Shown one piece after another: positions 17,294-26,326 of a stretch of 64,000 nucleotides of DNA. The notes below the pieces were generated by a model that saw nothing but the letters and a program-made list of their open reading frames with translations, was not told where the DNA came from and did not search any database. This stretch comes from Streptomyces sp. NBC_00691 (GTDB lineage: Bacteria > Actinomycetota > Actinomycetes > Streptomycetales > Streptomycetaceae): contig NZ_CP109007.1 in the NCBI RefSeq assembly GCF_036226665.1, forward strand, positions 248,001-312,000. The letters are read 5' to 3'. A program made the position numbers and the translations under genes. Positions within the stretch are counted from its first letter, which is position 1. Each line of letters opens with the position of its first letter.

Positions 17294-18988
17294 ATGGCCG
17301 GTCTGAGGCTGGGTCCACTCCTGCGTCACGTGGACTGGGAGTCGGGCACGAGCGCGACGGTCTGGGTCGAGACCGACCGGGCGTGCACGGCGGAGGTCCG
17401 GTGCCCGGGCGGCGCCGGAGGTTCGGCTCCCACGTTCCGCGTCAGCGGCCATCACTACGCGGTGGTGGTGGTGACCGGACTCGCCCCCGGGTCCGCCACG
17501 CCGTACGAGGTGCTGCTCGACGGCGAGCGGGTGTGGCCCCTCGCGGAGTCGTCCCAGCCGCCCAGCACCATCCGTACGCCGTCGGTTCCGGCGACGGGCG
17601 CGGTGGTCGCCTTCGGTTCGTGCCGGTGGGCGGCACCTGCCATGGGCCGGCCCGATCCGGTGGGCCCCGACGTGCTCGACACGCTCTCCGCCCGGCTCGC
17701 CGCCGACCCGGAGGCCGAGCGTCCGGATGTTCTGCTCCTCCTCGGCGACCAGGTGTACGCGGACGAGACGTCCGCCGACACCCGTGCCTGGATCTCCCGG
17801 CATCGGCGGGCGGCCGGCACCGGCGCCACCGCCCCGCCGGACCAGGTCGCCGACTACGAGGAGTACACCCACCTCTATGACGAGTCCTGGGGCGACCCTG
17901 AACTGCGCTGGCTGCTCTCGACCGTACCCAGCTGCATGGTCTTCGACGACCACGACGTCATCGACGACTGGAACACGAGCGCCGCCTGGGTGGCCGAGAT
18001 GCGTGCGACGCCTTGGTGGCACGAGCGGATCACCGGCGGTCTGATGTCGTACTGGGTCTACCAGCATCTCGGGAACCTCTCCCCCGCCGAGCTCGCCGAC
18101 GACGAGCTCTACGCGGCGGTGCTGGCGGCCGACGACGGAACGGAGGTGCTGCGCGCGTTCGCCGAACGCGCCGACGCCGACCCGGCGACGGTGCGCTGGA
18201 GCTACCGAAGGGACTTCGGCCGCACCCGGCTGCTGATGGTCGACACCCGGGCGGCGCGGGTGCTGGAGGAGCGGCACCGGTCGATGCTGGACGCCGAGGA
18301 GGCGGCCTGGCTGAGGACGCAGGCGTTCGACGACCTGGGCGCCGTCGACCACCTCCTGATCGGTACCTCCCTCCCGTGGCTGCTGCCCCCCATGGTCCAC
18401 TTCGCGGAGGGCTGGCACGCGGCGCTCTGCCGGGGCGAACGCGGGCCGCGCTGGGCGCGCTTCGGCGAGTGGCTGCGCCGGCGGGCCGACCTGGAGCACT
18501 GGGCGGCGTTCACCTCGTCGTTCCGGAGACTGACGGAGACGGTCGCCGAAGTGGGGCGGGCGGACGCCGCACCGGCCACGGTGTGCGTGCTCTCCGGGGA
18601 CGTGCACCACGCGTACGTGGCGGAGCCCGTCTGGACCGAGGGGCGGCAGCTGCGCTCCCGTGTCTTCCAGTTCACCTGCTCTCCGCTGCACAACTCGGTG
18701 CCCGCGGCCATGCGGGCCGCGTTCCGTTTCGGCTGGAGCCGGTTCGCCAAGGGGATCGGGCATCTCCTCGCCCGCCATGGGCGGGTCGCGAGGCCGGCGG
18801 TCCGGTGGGCACGCACCGGCGGGCCGTGGTTCGGCAATCAGTTGATGACGCTGACTCTGCGGGGCCGTACGGCGCGGCTGCGGTTGGACAAGGCCTCGGC
18901 CGGCGCGAAGCGGGGGCGCCGCGGGACCGACCGTGCCGGCGCGCGGCTCACGGGCGTCCTCGACCGGCCCCTGACGGACGGACGGTGA
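17294..18988 (+). CDS. PhoD-type alkaline phosphatase/phosphodiesterase
   Basis: 564 residues, ATG with AAGGGG 7 nt upstream. An N-terminal FnIII-like domain (WESGTSATVWVETDR ... YEVLLDGERVWP, ~10-80) precedes the metallophosphatase core: VVAFGSCRW (~98), LLLLGDQVYADETS (~150), MVFDDHDVIDDWN (~218), LLMVDTRAARVL (~316) and VLSGDVHHAYVAEPV (~434). The Asp/His residues in these blocks are typical metal ligands. No Tat or Sec signal is visible at the chosen start, so unlike classical PhoD it appears cytoplasmic. A basic C-terminal tail follows. It is divergent from the nucleoside hydrolase. Confidence 0.88.
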   Translation: MAGLRLGPLLRHVDWESGTSATVWVETDRACTAEVRCPGGAGGSAPTFRVSGHHYAVVVVTGLAPGSATPYEVLLDGERVWPLAESSQPPSTIRTPSVPATGAVVAFGSCRWAAPAMGRPDPVGPDVLDTLSARLAADPEAERPDVLLLLGDQVYADETSADTRAWISRHRRAAGTGATAPPDQVADYEEYTHLYDESWGDPELRWLLSTVPSCMVFDDHDVIDDWNTSAAWVAEMRATPWWHERITGGLMSYWVYQHLGNLSPAELADDELYAAVLAADDGTEVLRAFAERADADPATVRWSYRRDFGRTRLLMVDTRAARVLEERHRSMLDAEEAAWLRTQAFDDLGAVDHLLIGTSLPWLLPPMVHFAEGWHAALCRGERGPRWARFGEWLRRRADLEHWAAFTSSFRRLTETVAEVGRADAAPATVCVLSGDVHHAYVAEPVWTEGRQLRSRVFQFTCSPLHNSVPAAMRAAFRFGWSRFAKGIGHLLARHGRVARPAVRWARTGGPWFGNQLMTLTLRGRTARLRLDKASAGAKRGRRGTDRAGARLTGVLDRPLTDGR

Positions 18989-19163
18989 CCGCCCGTCCGG
19001 GACCAGGGCGAGCAAGGGCGTGCGGAGTGGTGGGTGGCGCGGGGTGACACCAGTCGGACGAACGTCACGGCGTGCGCCGCACGTCGTGAGCCGGCTGGGG
19101 GAATCGGGCACGGGCAGACGTCCGTACGGTGATGGCGGTGCCGCCGGAGTCCGGGCTTCGGGG

Positions 19164-19598
19164 TCAGCCCCGTAGGGTGGCGATGGCCTTCTCGATGCGC
19201 CGACGGCGCGTCTCGGGCTTCTTCGCGCTCTCGACGGCGCGCACATGCTCGCGCTTACGGCTGTACGAGAGGTTGTCGTACGCGGCGCGGGCGACGGGGT
19301 CGTCGTCCAGGGCGCGGGCGAAGTCCTCCGGCTCGACGACGACGCGCGGTTCGGTGTCGAGTTCCACCTCGACCTCGACCTCCTCACCGATCGCGACACC
19401 CGCGGCCTGCCGGTGGGCGTTGCTGAGGCCGAGCAGGTGGCGGCCTCGGAGGAGGGCGACCCGGCTCTTCCAGGAGTGCCCGTTGAGCGTGATCGTCACG
19501 GGTGGCCGCGCGCCGCCACCGAGCGCGGCGACCACCTCGGGCGGAACCTCCAGGCCCCGCATGGGCTCCGGCGGCTCGACGTAGGCCGAAAACCTCAT
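19164..19598 (-). CDS. DUF1905 / YdeI-OmpD-associated family protein
   Basis: 144 residues with an AGGAG site 8 nt upstream of the ATG at 19598. Residues ~1-90 match the DUF1905 beta-rich domain (FSAYVEPP, VTITLNGHSWKSRVALLRGRHLLGLS, EVEVEVELDTEPR). Residues ~95-144 are the YdeI/OmdA bacteriocin-protection helix pair (ALDDDPVARAAYDNLSYSRKREHVRAVESAKKPETRRRRIEKAIATL, listed here only as landmarks in order). Biochemical function is unknown. It is 30 nt downstream of the VOC gene at 19629-20042 and likely co-transcribed. Confidence 0.83.
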   Translation of the reverse strand: MRFSAYVEPPEPMRGLEVPPEVVAALGGGARPPVTITLNGHSWKSRVALLRGRHLLGLSNAHRQAAGVAIGEEVEVEVELDTEPRVVVEPEDFARALDDDPVARAAYDNLSYSRKREHVRAVESAKKPETRRRRIEKAIATLRG

Positions 19599-19628
19599 GA
19601 TCTGGCTCCTGCCGTTCTGTCGGCGCGG

Positions 19629-20042
19629 CTACTCGGCGTAGGGCTGGTCGGTTCCCTGGTCGCTGTGGCCGAGGCTCCAGACATAGCCGTCCGGGTCGGC
19701 GAAGGTACCGCCGTATCCGCCCCACGGCAGAGCTCCGGCGGGCTTGAGGACCGTGGCCCCGGCCTTCGCGGCCTCGGTCATGATCTCGTCGACCCGGGCC
19801 TCGCTGCGGACGACGTAGGTCAGGACCAGTCCGCTGAAGCCGCTGCCTTCCGGGTCCGTGCCCACCTGGTGGGCCAGGCCCTCTCGGCTGTAGAAGCCGA
19901 CGGGCGAGGCGCCGTCCGATGCGAAGAACACCGAGATGCCGTAGTCGTTCTCGATCTTCCAGCCGAGTCCCTCGGTGTAGAACTGCTTGGCCCGGTCCAT
20001 GTCCCGGACACCGAGGAGGATCGAGCTGACGTGTGCCTTCAT
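19629..20042 (-). CDS. VOC family protein
   Basis: 137 residues with AGGAG 6-7 nt before the ATG. It shows ILLGVRDMDRAKQFYTEGLGW at the N-terminus and GGYGGTFADPDGYVWSLGHS at the C-terminus, the two metal-site half-modules of a small VOC dimer. Substrate unknown. It lies between another VOC gene and the DUF1905 gene, all on the minus strand. Confidence 0.86.
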   Translation of the reverse strand: MKAHVSSILLGVRDMDRAKQFYTEGLGWKIENDYGISVFFASDGASPVGFYSREGLAHQVGTDPEGSGFSGLVLTYVVRSEARVDEIMTEAAKAGATVLKPAGALPWGGYGGTFADPDGYVWSLGHSDQGTDQPYAE

Positions 20043-20149
20043 GGCGTGCTCCTTAGCACTGCGGAGGGGTGGGTGCCGGACATCCGGGCCGGGGCACGGA
20101 TGTCCTCTCGGTGGGTCCTGCCGGTCGATCGGTGTGACGTTGCCGAGGG

Positions 20150-20809
20150 TCAGGACCGCGTGGCGGCGAGCGCAGCGGCAGGCTCCCAGGCGAACCCGTC
20201 CTCGTCGGTGAAGGCGTCGGCGGCGCCGCCCAGGACGATGCGGTGCGAGCCGGTGCCGTCGGCGGGGACGCCGAGGTCCTTGGCCAGGGCACGGCGCTTG
20301 TAGAGCGCCAGCTTGACGCGGCTGGAGTCCGCGGGGGTGAACTCGGCGTACTTGCCGCCGAAGCTCTTGGCCACGCTCAGACCCCGGCCGACGTAGAACT
20401 CCTTGGTGGCCTTCACGCTCTCGACGCCGATCAGCAGGACGACCTCGTCGATCTCGCGGGTGGCGGGGCCGGTGTCCTTCTTCGCCGAGGTCGCGATCTT
20501 CCAGATCGTGCCGTCCGGGGCCCGGACGACGCCGCCGTAGCCCCAGAGCGACTTCGTGGCGGGCTTCAGCACCGTGGCGCCGGCCTCGACGGCGGCGCTG
20601 ACGAAGCCGTCGACGGTGGCCGGACCGGACACCGTGAGCGCCAGGGTGAAGCCGCGGAATCCGGTGGACGGTGCCGTGGACGCCCGCAGGCGAATGTACG
20701 TGTCCACGCCGAAGGCGCCGTAGAAGCGGCGAGCGGCCTCGAGGTCGGCCACCTCGAGGGTGACGGATGCGAGGGTTGTCCGGGCTGCGGTGGAAGCGGT
20801 GGTTGCCAT
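20150..20809 (-). CDS. Two-module VOC family protein
   Basis: 219 residues. Both the ATG at 20809 and one at 20815 are possible; neither has a strong RBS. The first module is SVTLEVADLEAARRFYGAFGVDTYIRL through LWGYGGVVRAPDGTIWKIATS. A second, weaker module follows (EVVLLIGVESVKATKEFYVGRGLSVAKSFGGKYAEF ... DEDGFAWEP). The protein therefore seems to be a tandem of two VOC units that could fold as an intramolecular pair. Function unknown. Confidence 0.82.
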   Translation of the reverse strand: MATTASTAARTTLASVTLEVADLEAARRFYGAFGVDTYIRLRASTAPSTGFRGFTLALTVSGPATVDGFVSAAVEAGATVLKPATKSLWGYGGVVRAPDGTIWKIATSAKKDTGPATREIDEVVLLIGVESVKATKEFYVGRGLSVAKSFGGKYAEFTPADSSRVKLALYKRRALAKDLGVPADGTGSHRIVLGGAADAFTDEDGFAWEPAAALAATRS

Positions 20810-20979
20810 GACCATCACGCTAGGGGCCGGGCCCCGGCCAGGGCTTCTCGATTCCTGACCGGTCGGCCGACGCCCGCCTGGCCCGGCGTTCCGCACGTGC
20901 CGACGCCCCCGACAGCCGTACCCCTGGATCGGGGCGCCGAACGCCCGCGTACGGCTCGGCCCCGACCGCTGGACGGTGC

Positions 20980-22121
20980 CTAGCCCGTGACGGCCGGGCC
21001 CAGTGCTCGGGCCAGGGCGGTGCGTGAGGTGACGCCCAGCTTGCGGTAGGCGTTGCCCAGATGGGAGTCGACGGTGCGGTGGCTCAGGAAGAGGCGTTCG
21101 GCGATCTGCCGGGAGCGCAGTCCCTCCGCGGCGAGGTCGGCGATCTCCCGTTCGCGCTCGCTCAGCGCGGACCGCAGATCCACGGCGGGGGTTTCGGTCG
21201 GCGAAGGGAAATCGGCGGCCCGTGGCTCGGTGGACGGGAGTCCCGCGGCCGGGGTCGCCGCGGTCGGACCGGCGTCCCCGCCCCGCCGGGTGTCCGCAGC
21301 GAGTCGGTCGCGGACACGTGCCGCTTCCTCCACGGCCAGGGACGCACCGCAGGAGCGGGCCAGGGCCTCGGCCTGTGCCAGGACGTCCAGCGCGGCGGTC
21401 CGGCCGCGTTCCGACAGGGTCGTCGGCGCCCACTGCAGCGGCAGACCGAGGCGGCCCGCGTCCGCCTCCGCGTCGGCGAGCAGCCGCTCGGCCTCCTCCA
21501 CGTGACCACGGGTCAGCGCGGCGGTCGCCATGAGGGCGAGGAGCGAGGGCCGGAAGGTGGGCTGCACCTGTGGCAGCCCGTCACCGCCCCCGCCGCCCAG
21601 CAGTGTCCGCAGGCAGCCGGTGGCGTCCCCGCCGAGCAGCTGAGCGTGCGCCAGCAGGCTGATGGCGGAGGTGGCCCACCAGCCCCGGCCGAGAGCGGCG
21701 GTGTCCACCGCTCGCGCCGCGAGCGCGACCGCCTCCTCGGTGTAGCGCCGCCCTCGGGCCCAGACCAGCGTCATGGCGCGCATCGCCGTCGCCAGTGTCA
21801 CCACGTCGGGGGCGTCGACCGCGAATCAGTTCGGTGGCCTCGGCGGACAGTACGGTGGGCAGCGGCCGGGGCAGCAGCGCCATGCCGGTGCGGGCGATGG
21901 CCTCCGCTTCCTCGTAGCGGCACAGCAGACGCTCCGCGTCGGCGCAGACCGCGTACGCTCGCAGCAACAGCCCCGAGCTCGGCGTCGTGCCCCCGTCGCC
22001 GTTCGGCCGCGTGAGCGTGGGACCGCCCCGGGCGAGCAGGTCGTGGGCGAGGGCACGGGCCTCGCGGCGGCGTTGTGACGGGCCGGGCCTGCTGAGCGGC
22101 GCCGGGCGTGCCGTCCCCGTC
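20980..22121 (-). pseudogene. Truncated, frameshifted LuxR-family (LAL-type) regulator
   Basis: The C-terminus is a good LuxR helix-turn-helix (LSEREREIADLAAEGLRSRQIAERLFLSHRTVDSHLGNAYRKLG, in parts, just before the stop at 20980). The segment upstream resembles the TPR-like region of large ATP-binding LuxR regulators. Near 21815-21828 the frame breaks. AEATELIR is read in one frame and VDAPDVVTLATAMRAM in another, and removal of one G:C pair rejoins them. The upstream frame then runs without a plausible start into the end of the ion-channel gene, so the N-terminal P-loop domain is missing. Read as a decayed remnant; the single-base break could also be a sequencing error, but the 5' truncation would remain. 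Confidence 0.72.
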
Positions 22122-24041
22122 TCAGGGAAGGACCCGTGCGTCGGCGGGCGCGGCAGGGCCCTCCTGGGGCCGGGGCGCTCCGGCCGTGGTGACGACGATG
22201 AGGACGTCGTCGTACGACCACCGGCGTGTTCCGGTCTTGGGCGGATTGAGGAGCGGGATCCCGGAGGCGCCGGGGCGGTAGCCGAGGGCGGTGGCGCCCT
22301 GCCGACCGGCGGCCTCGACGAGCGTGGCGAAGGGGGCCTCGGTCCCGGCGGGGACGTAGTCGGTGGCGGGGCGGAGACGGACCGCGTTGCCCGTCGGGGA
22401 GAAGAGCTCGTCGAAGGCCGCCGCGAGTTCGGTGGTCTGCGAGACCTGGGCCATGAGCAGGCCGACGAGCCGCCCGCCGACCACGAGGTCCGTGTGCGGG
22501 CCGGACGGGGCGAGGGGGCGGTGCTGGGCGTCCGTCAGTTCGGCGACGGTGGGGCTCCGGTGGCCCGACTCCCGCTCGGCGGCGCGGAGCCGGAGGAGGG
22601 TGACGAGGGTGTGCTCGTCGGGGTCGGGGTGGTCGTCGGGGCCGCCGAGGACGAGGACGTGGTGGGCCGGGTCGGGGGTGGGGAGGGTCTTCTCCCGGAC
22701 CGCCGCCCAGCCGTTGCGGGCGAGGCCGTCGACGATGTCCGGGCCGCGCCGGTTCCAGCCGAGAATCAGGACGCGCCCGGGGACTGCCCGGATGCCGACG
22801 CCGGTCGCCGCCGGCGCGGACGAGGGCGGCAGGGGCGGGAGCGGTGTCGCCGGGATCGTGGTCCAGGTCGGTGGGGTCTCGTCCTCGGCCAGGACGACGA
22901 CGGCGTCGCCGGGGGCGAGGGTGGTCTGGGGCGGCGGGTTGAGGAGCGGCGAGCCGTCGGGCCGTACGAGGCCCACCACACACGCGTCCACGCAGGCCGC
23001 CCGTAGTTCGGCGAAGGTCCGGCCGCCGAGCCCGGGGACACGGTGGACGTGCAGCTCGGCACCGGCGAAGTCGAGCAGGTCCTCCAGGACGTGCGACAGT
23101 CCGGGTTCGAGGACGCACTGGACGAGGGTCCTGGCCGCGATGCCGTCGGCGTCGAGGACGACCGCGCCGTGCCCGGCGGCGAGCCGAGCGGTGGCGACGT
23201 TCCGGGTCTGCCGGACCGCCGCCACGACGCGTACCGGGCTCGCGTCGCCGACCACGGCCCGGAGCGCCAGCAGTGTCTTGACGACCTGGGTGTCGGCCTC
23301 GGGGGTGTCCGGCGGCAGCACCACGACCGCCCCGGCGGCGGCCGGGCTGACGCGGGCGAGAGCTGCCGGATCGGCGGGGCGGCCCCGGCGGCAGAGCAGC
23401 CGGACGCGTCGGCCGCCGGCGGCGGCGAGAACGGCCCGTAACTCCCGCTCCATGTCGAGCTTGTCACGGTCGGCGAGGACCACGACCGCGCTGTTCCGCC
23501 GCTGGGCATGGGCGGCGAGCAGCTCGGCGACGAGCGTCGGGGTCTGCTCGGACCAGCCGAGGACCAGTGAGTGGCCGCGCTCCACGACCGTCGTCTGGCC
23601 GCGCTGGAGCTCGGTCAGCCGGTCGGTGATGGCGGTGGTGACGAGGCCGACGAGGGTGGAGACGTAGAGCAGGGAGACGAGGGCCAGCAGGACGGAGATG
23701 ACCATCCGCAGCGGTGGGCCGACCTCGCCGCCGAGCCGGAGGGTCTGGCCGACGGTCCGCCAGACGGTCGCCACCTTGCCCTGGACGGTGTCGGGCGAGC
23801 GGTTGTCGGTCCAGACGAGGAGGGCGCTCGCCGGCGCCACCACCGCCAGGCAGACCAGCGCGAGCCAGCCCGCGACCGTGGTCATGCCCTTCACCACGGT
23901 CCGGTCCACCCAGTACCGCGTCCGGTCCCGAAGCGGCGGCGTGGGACGGGTACGGGGCGGGCCGGGAGTCAGCGGGGCCGGGACGGCCGCAGGACGGGAC
24001 GGCCGCTGGGGCGGGACCGTGAAATCGAGCTCCTTGCGCAC
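22122..24041 (-). CDS. CASTOR/POLLUX-like putative ion channel, RCK/TrkA-N domains
   Basis: 639 residues from a GTG at 24041. Two N-terminal hydrophobic segments (MTTVAGWLALVCLAVVAPASALLVW ~54-78; MVISVLLALVSLLYVSTLVGLVTTAI ~113-138) flank an extracytoplasmic stretch. They are followed by RGHSLVLGWSEQTPTLVAELL (~153), a TrkA-N-like Rossmann unit, and a second GRVLILGWNRRGPDIVDGL unit (~430). This is the layout of the CASTOR/POLLUX/SYM8-type proteins, in which RCK-like domains gate a cation pore; bacterial members are not well characterised. A Pro-rich N-terminal tail precedes the first helix. The decayed LuxR gene starts at its stop. Confidence 0.85.
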   Translation of the reverse strand: MRKELDFTVPPQRPSRPAAVPAPLTPGPPRTRPTPPLRDRTRYWVDRTVVKGMTTVAGWLALVCLAVVAPASALLVWTDNRSPDTVQGKVATVWRTVGQTLRLGGEVGPPLRMVISVLLALVSLLYVSTLVGLVTTAITDRLTELQRGQTTVVERGHSLVLGWSEQTPTLVAELLAAHAQRRNSAVVVLADRDKLDMERELRAVLAAAGGRRVRLLCRRGRPADPAALARVSPAAAGAVVVLPPDTPEADTQVVKTLLALRAVVGDASPVRVVAAVRQTRNVATARLAAGHGAVVLDADGIAARTLVQCVLEPGLSHVLEDLLDFAGAELHVHRVPGLGGRTFAELRAACVDACVVGLVRPDGSPLLNPPPQTTLAPGDAVVVLAEDETPPTWTTIPATPLPPLPPSSAPAATGVGIRAVPGRVLILGWNRRGPDIVDGLARNGWAAVREKTLPTPDPAHHVLVLGGPDDHPDPDEHTLVTLLRLRAAERESGHRSPTVAELTDAQHRPLAPSGPHTDLVVGGRLVGLLMAQVSQTTELAAAFDELFSPTGNAVRLRPATDYVPAGTEAPFATLVEAAGRQGATALGYRPGASGIPLLNPPKTGTRRWSYDDVLIVVTTAGAPRPQEGPAAPADARVLP

Positions 24042-24241
24042 GTCAGCAGGGTGACGGGGGTACCGGGGCGAAACGCCGTCGACGGGCGCCGTTCATCCTT
24101 TCGGGCAGGCGGCCGGGAGTCATGCGTTCGAACCACAGGCGCCATCGCGCGCCTCCGCGCCCCTCCGCGCGCCCGGGCGCCGGTTCGGCAGGCCCACCCG
24201 TACCCCTGAGGGTGAGGGGCGAAGGCTCCGCGTCCTGCGAA

Positions 24242-26068
24242 TCAGGGCAACTGCTGTTCGGCCCAGATGATCTTCCCGGTCCCGGTGTACCGCGTCCCCC
24301 AGCGCTGGGCGATCTGCCCGACCAGGAACAGACCCCGCCCGCCCTCATCGGTGTCCGCGGCGAGCCGCACGCGCGGCGAGGTACTGCTGGCGTCGGCGAC
24401 CTGGCAGATCAGCGTCCCCGCGTACACGAGGCGTACTCCGATCGGGCTCCCACCGTGCCGGATGGCATTGGTCACCAGTTCGCTGAGGATCAGCTCCGTG
24501 CCGAGGACCAGTTCCTCCAGGCCCCAGCGGCGCAGCTGGGCCGTGGCGGTGGCCCGGCTGGCGGACACCGCCGAGGGGTCGGGCGGGACGTTCCATTCGG
24601 CGATCCTGTCCCCGGGCAGCGCGCGGGTACGCGCGACCAGCAGGGCGATGTCGTCGGCCGAATCCGCCGGGAGCATCGCCCTGAGCACAGCGCCGCAGGT
24701 CTCCTCCGGACTTCGCCCGGGGTGGGAGAGGGCCGTGCGCAGCCGCTCCAGTCCCACGTCGATGTCGTGGGTCCGTGACTCCACCAGCCCGTCGGTGTAG
24801 AGGACAAGCTCACTGCCCTCGGGGAGGTCGAACTCGATCGTGGTGAAGGGCAGTCCGCGCAGTCCCAACGGCGGTCCGACGGGAGTGTCGGGAATGCTCG
24901 CGGTGCCGTCGGGGCTCACCAGCATGGCCGGCAGGTGCCCGGCCCGGGCAAGCTGACAGCGGCACGTGACCGGGTCGTAGATCGCGTAGAGGCAGGTGGC
25001 GCCGACGACAGCGTCCTCGCGGCCGCCGGCCGTCTGCTCGTCGTCGATGCGGGCCACGACCTCGTCCAGGTGGGTGAGGAGTTCATCGGGCGGCAGGTCG
25101 AGCATGGCGAGGTTCTGCACGGCGGTGCGCAGTCTTCCCATGGTGGCGGCGGCGTGAAGGCCGTGTCCGACGACGTCACCGACCACGAGTGCGACCCGGG
25201 CACCGGACAGCGGGATGACGTCGAACCAGTCTCCGCCGACTCCCGAATGGGCGGGCAGGTAGCGGTGGGCGGCCTCGACGGCGTCCTGCGCCGGCAGCCC
25301 GCGCGGCAGCAGGCTCTGCTGGAGGGTCACCGCGAGCGGATGGCCGCCGCTGATGGCAGCCGCGAGCTGTTCCTGGCTCGTGTACCGGGACTCGAACTCG
25401 CCTCCGTTGCGGCCCAGTCGGAGCACGGCGATGCGGTCCGCGACGGCTTGAACGTCGTCGAGGTTGTGGCTGACCATGATCACCGCGTGACCCTGGTCAC
25501 GCAGCCGACGGATCAGGTCGAGCATCCGCGAGGTCTGTTCCACGGTGAGCGTGGCGGTCGGCTCGTCGAGGACGACCAGCTGAGGGCTGCCCAGCAGAGC
25601 CCGTGCGATGGCCACCGTCTGGCGCTGGCCCAGGGTGAGCGCCTTCACGGGCGTCCGGATCCCGGGAAGGCTGATGGCGAGGCGTTCGAGCAGCGCGATG
25701 GTGCGCTTCTCTATCTCGATCTGCCGCAGGACCCCGAACCTGCGCAGTTCGTGGCCGAGGTAGAGGTTGGCGACCACGTCCAGCCGGCCGATCAGCGTCG
25801 GGTCCTGGTAGACGGTGGCGATGCCGAGCCGTTGGGCATCGACGGGCCGGCGCAGCTCGACGGGCACGCCCCGCCACTCGATGGTCCCCGCATCCGGCGG
25901 GCCCACCCCGGAAACCGCCTTGACCAGTGTGCTCTTGCCGGCTCCGCTGTCACCCACCAGACCGAGCACCTGCCCCCGGTCCACCTGGAGGTCGACCGAG
26001 TCGAGCGCGACGACCCCGCCGAAGTGCTTGGTGATCCCACGCAGGGACAAGAGCGGCCCCCTGGGCAC
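24242..26068 (-). CDS. ABC ATPase - SpoIIE/PP2C phosphatase - HATPase fusion
   Basis: 608 residues from GTG 26068, with GGAGG 7 nt upstream; the longer frame to 26383 lacks an RBS and runs through repeats. Residues 1-245 are a sugar-importer-like ABC ATPase: Walker A GDSGAGKST (39-47), Q-loop YQDP (87-90), signature TLGQRQTVAIARA (145-157) in place of LSGGQ, Walker B LVVLDEPTA (164-172), switch His in MVSHN (198-202). Residues ~248-485 are a SpoIIE/RsbU-type PP2C with metal-binding GGDWFD (278-283), GDVVGHG (297-303) and ADDIAL (471-476). Residues ~500-608 are a GHKL/HATPase anti-sigma-like domain with the N-box ELVTNAIRH (530-538) and DEGGRGL. PP2C plus HATPase is a standard streptomycete stress-regulator pair; the ABC head replaces the usual GAF/PAS sensor. 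No permease gene is nearby. Confidence 0.88.
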   Translation of the reverse strand: MPRGPLLSLRGITKHFGGVVALDSVDLQVDRGQVLGLVGDSGAGKSTLVKAVSGVGPPDAGTIEWRGVPVELRRPVDAQRLGIATVYQDPTLIGRLDVVANLYLGHELRRFGVLRQIEIEKRTIALLERLAISLPGIRTPVKALTLGQRQTVAIARALLGSPQLVVLDEPTATLTVEQTSRMLDLIRRLRDQGHAVIMVSHNLDDVQAVADRIAVLRLGRNGGEFESRYTSQEQLAAAISGGHPLAVTLQQSLLPRGLPAQDAVEAAHRYLPAHSGVGGDWFDVIPLSGARVALVVGDVVGHGLHAAATMGRLRTAVQNLAMLDLPPDELLTHLDEVVARIDDEQTAGGREDAVVGATCLYAIYDPVTCRCQLARAGHLPAMLVSPDGTASIPDTPVGPPLGLRGLPFTTIEFDLPEGSELVLYTDGLVESRTHDIDVGLERLRTALSHPGRSPEETCGAVLRAMLPADSADDIALLVARTRALPGDRIAEWNVPPDPSAVSASRATATAQLRRWGLEELVLGTELILSELVTNAIRHGGSPIGVRLVYAGTLICQVADASSTSPRVRLAADTDEGGRGLFLVGQIAQRWGTRYTGTGKIIWAEQQLP

Positions 26069-26092
26069 TCGCCCACCTCCACCCTCTCCGTA

Positions 26093-26119
26093 CCTTCGGA
26101 CGGCAGCCTTCGGACGGCA
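26093..26119. repeat. Two 13-bp direct repeats in the ABC-PP2C leader
   Basis: CCTTCGGACGGCA occurs at 26093-26105 and 26107-26119, adjoining the long palindrome. Confidence 0.7.
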
Positions 26120-26157
26120 CCCCGGAAGGCTCGCCCGATCGGGCGAGCCTTCCGGGG
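26120..26157. promoter_or_regulatory. 38-nt perfect palindrome upstream of ABC-PP2C gene
   Basis: The arms beginning CCCCGGAAGGCTCGCCCGA are exactly complementary, with no spacer. The site lies 52 nt upstream of the GTG start at 26068. As DNA it could be a dimer operator; as RNA it would be a strong leader hairpin. No regulator is adjacent. Confidence 0.5.
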
Positions 26158-26254
26158 AGCCTGCAGCAAGGGTTGTCCACCCCGGCGCCTGCCCCGTGAA
26201 CGGTGGTGACGGGACACGCGAGAACGCCCCGTTCGGCGGCACGTGCAGCAGTCC

Positions 26255-26326
26255 CGGCGCGCCCCACGCGGCACTTCCCCTTCGGCGCGCCCCACGCGGA
26301 ACGTTCCGTCCGGCACGCCCCATGAC
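26255..26326. repeat. Three imperfect direct repeats, 28-bp period
   Basis: Units begin CGGCGCGCCCCACGCGG at 26255 and 26283 and CGGCACGCCCCATGAC at 26311. They sit in the non-coding region between the ABC-PP2C gene and the metalloprotease gene. Confidence 0.6.

Noticed and set aside
26120..26157. Palindrome as a phage attachment site
   Set aside because: No tRNA, integrase gene or second copy within the window.
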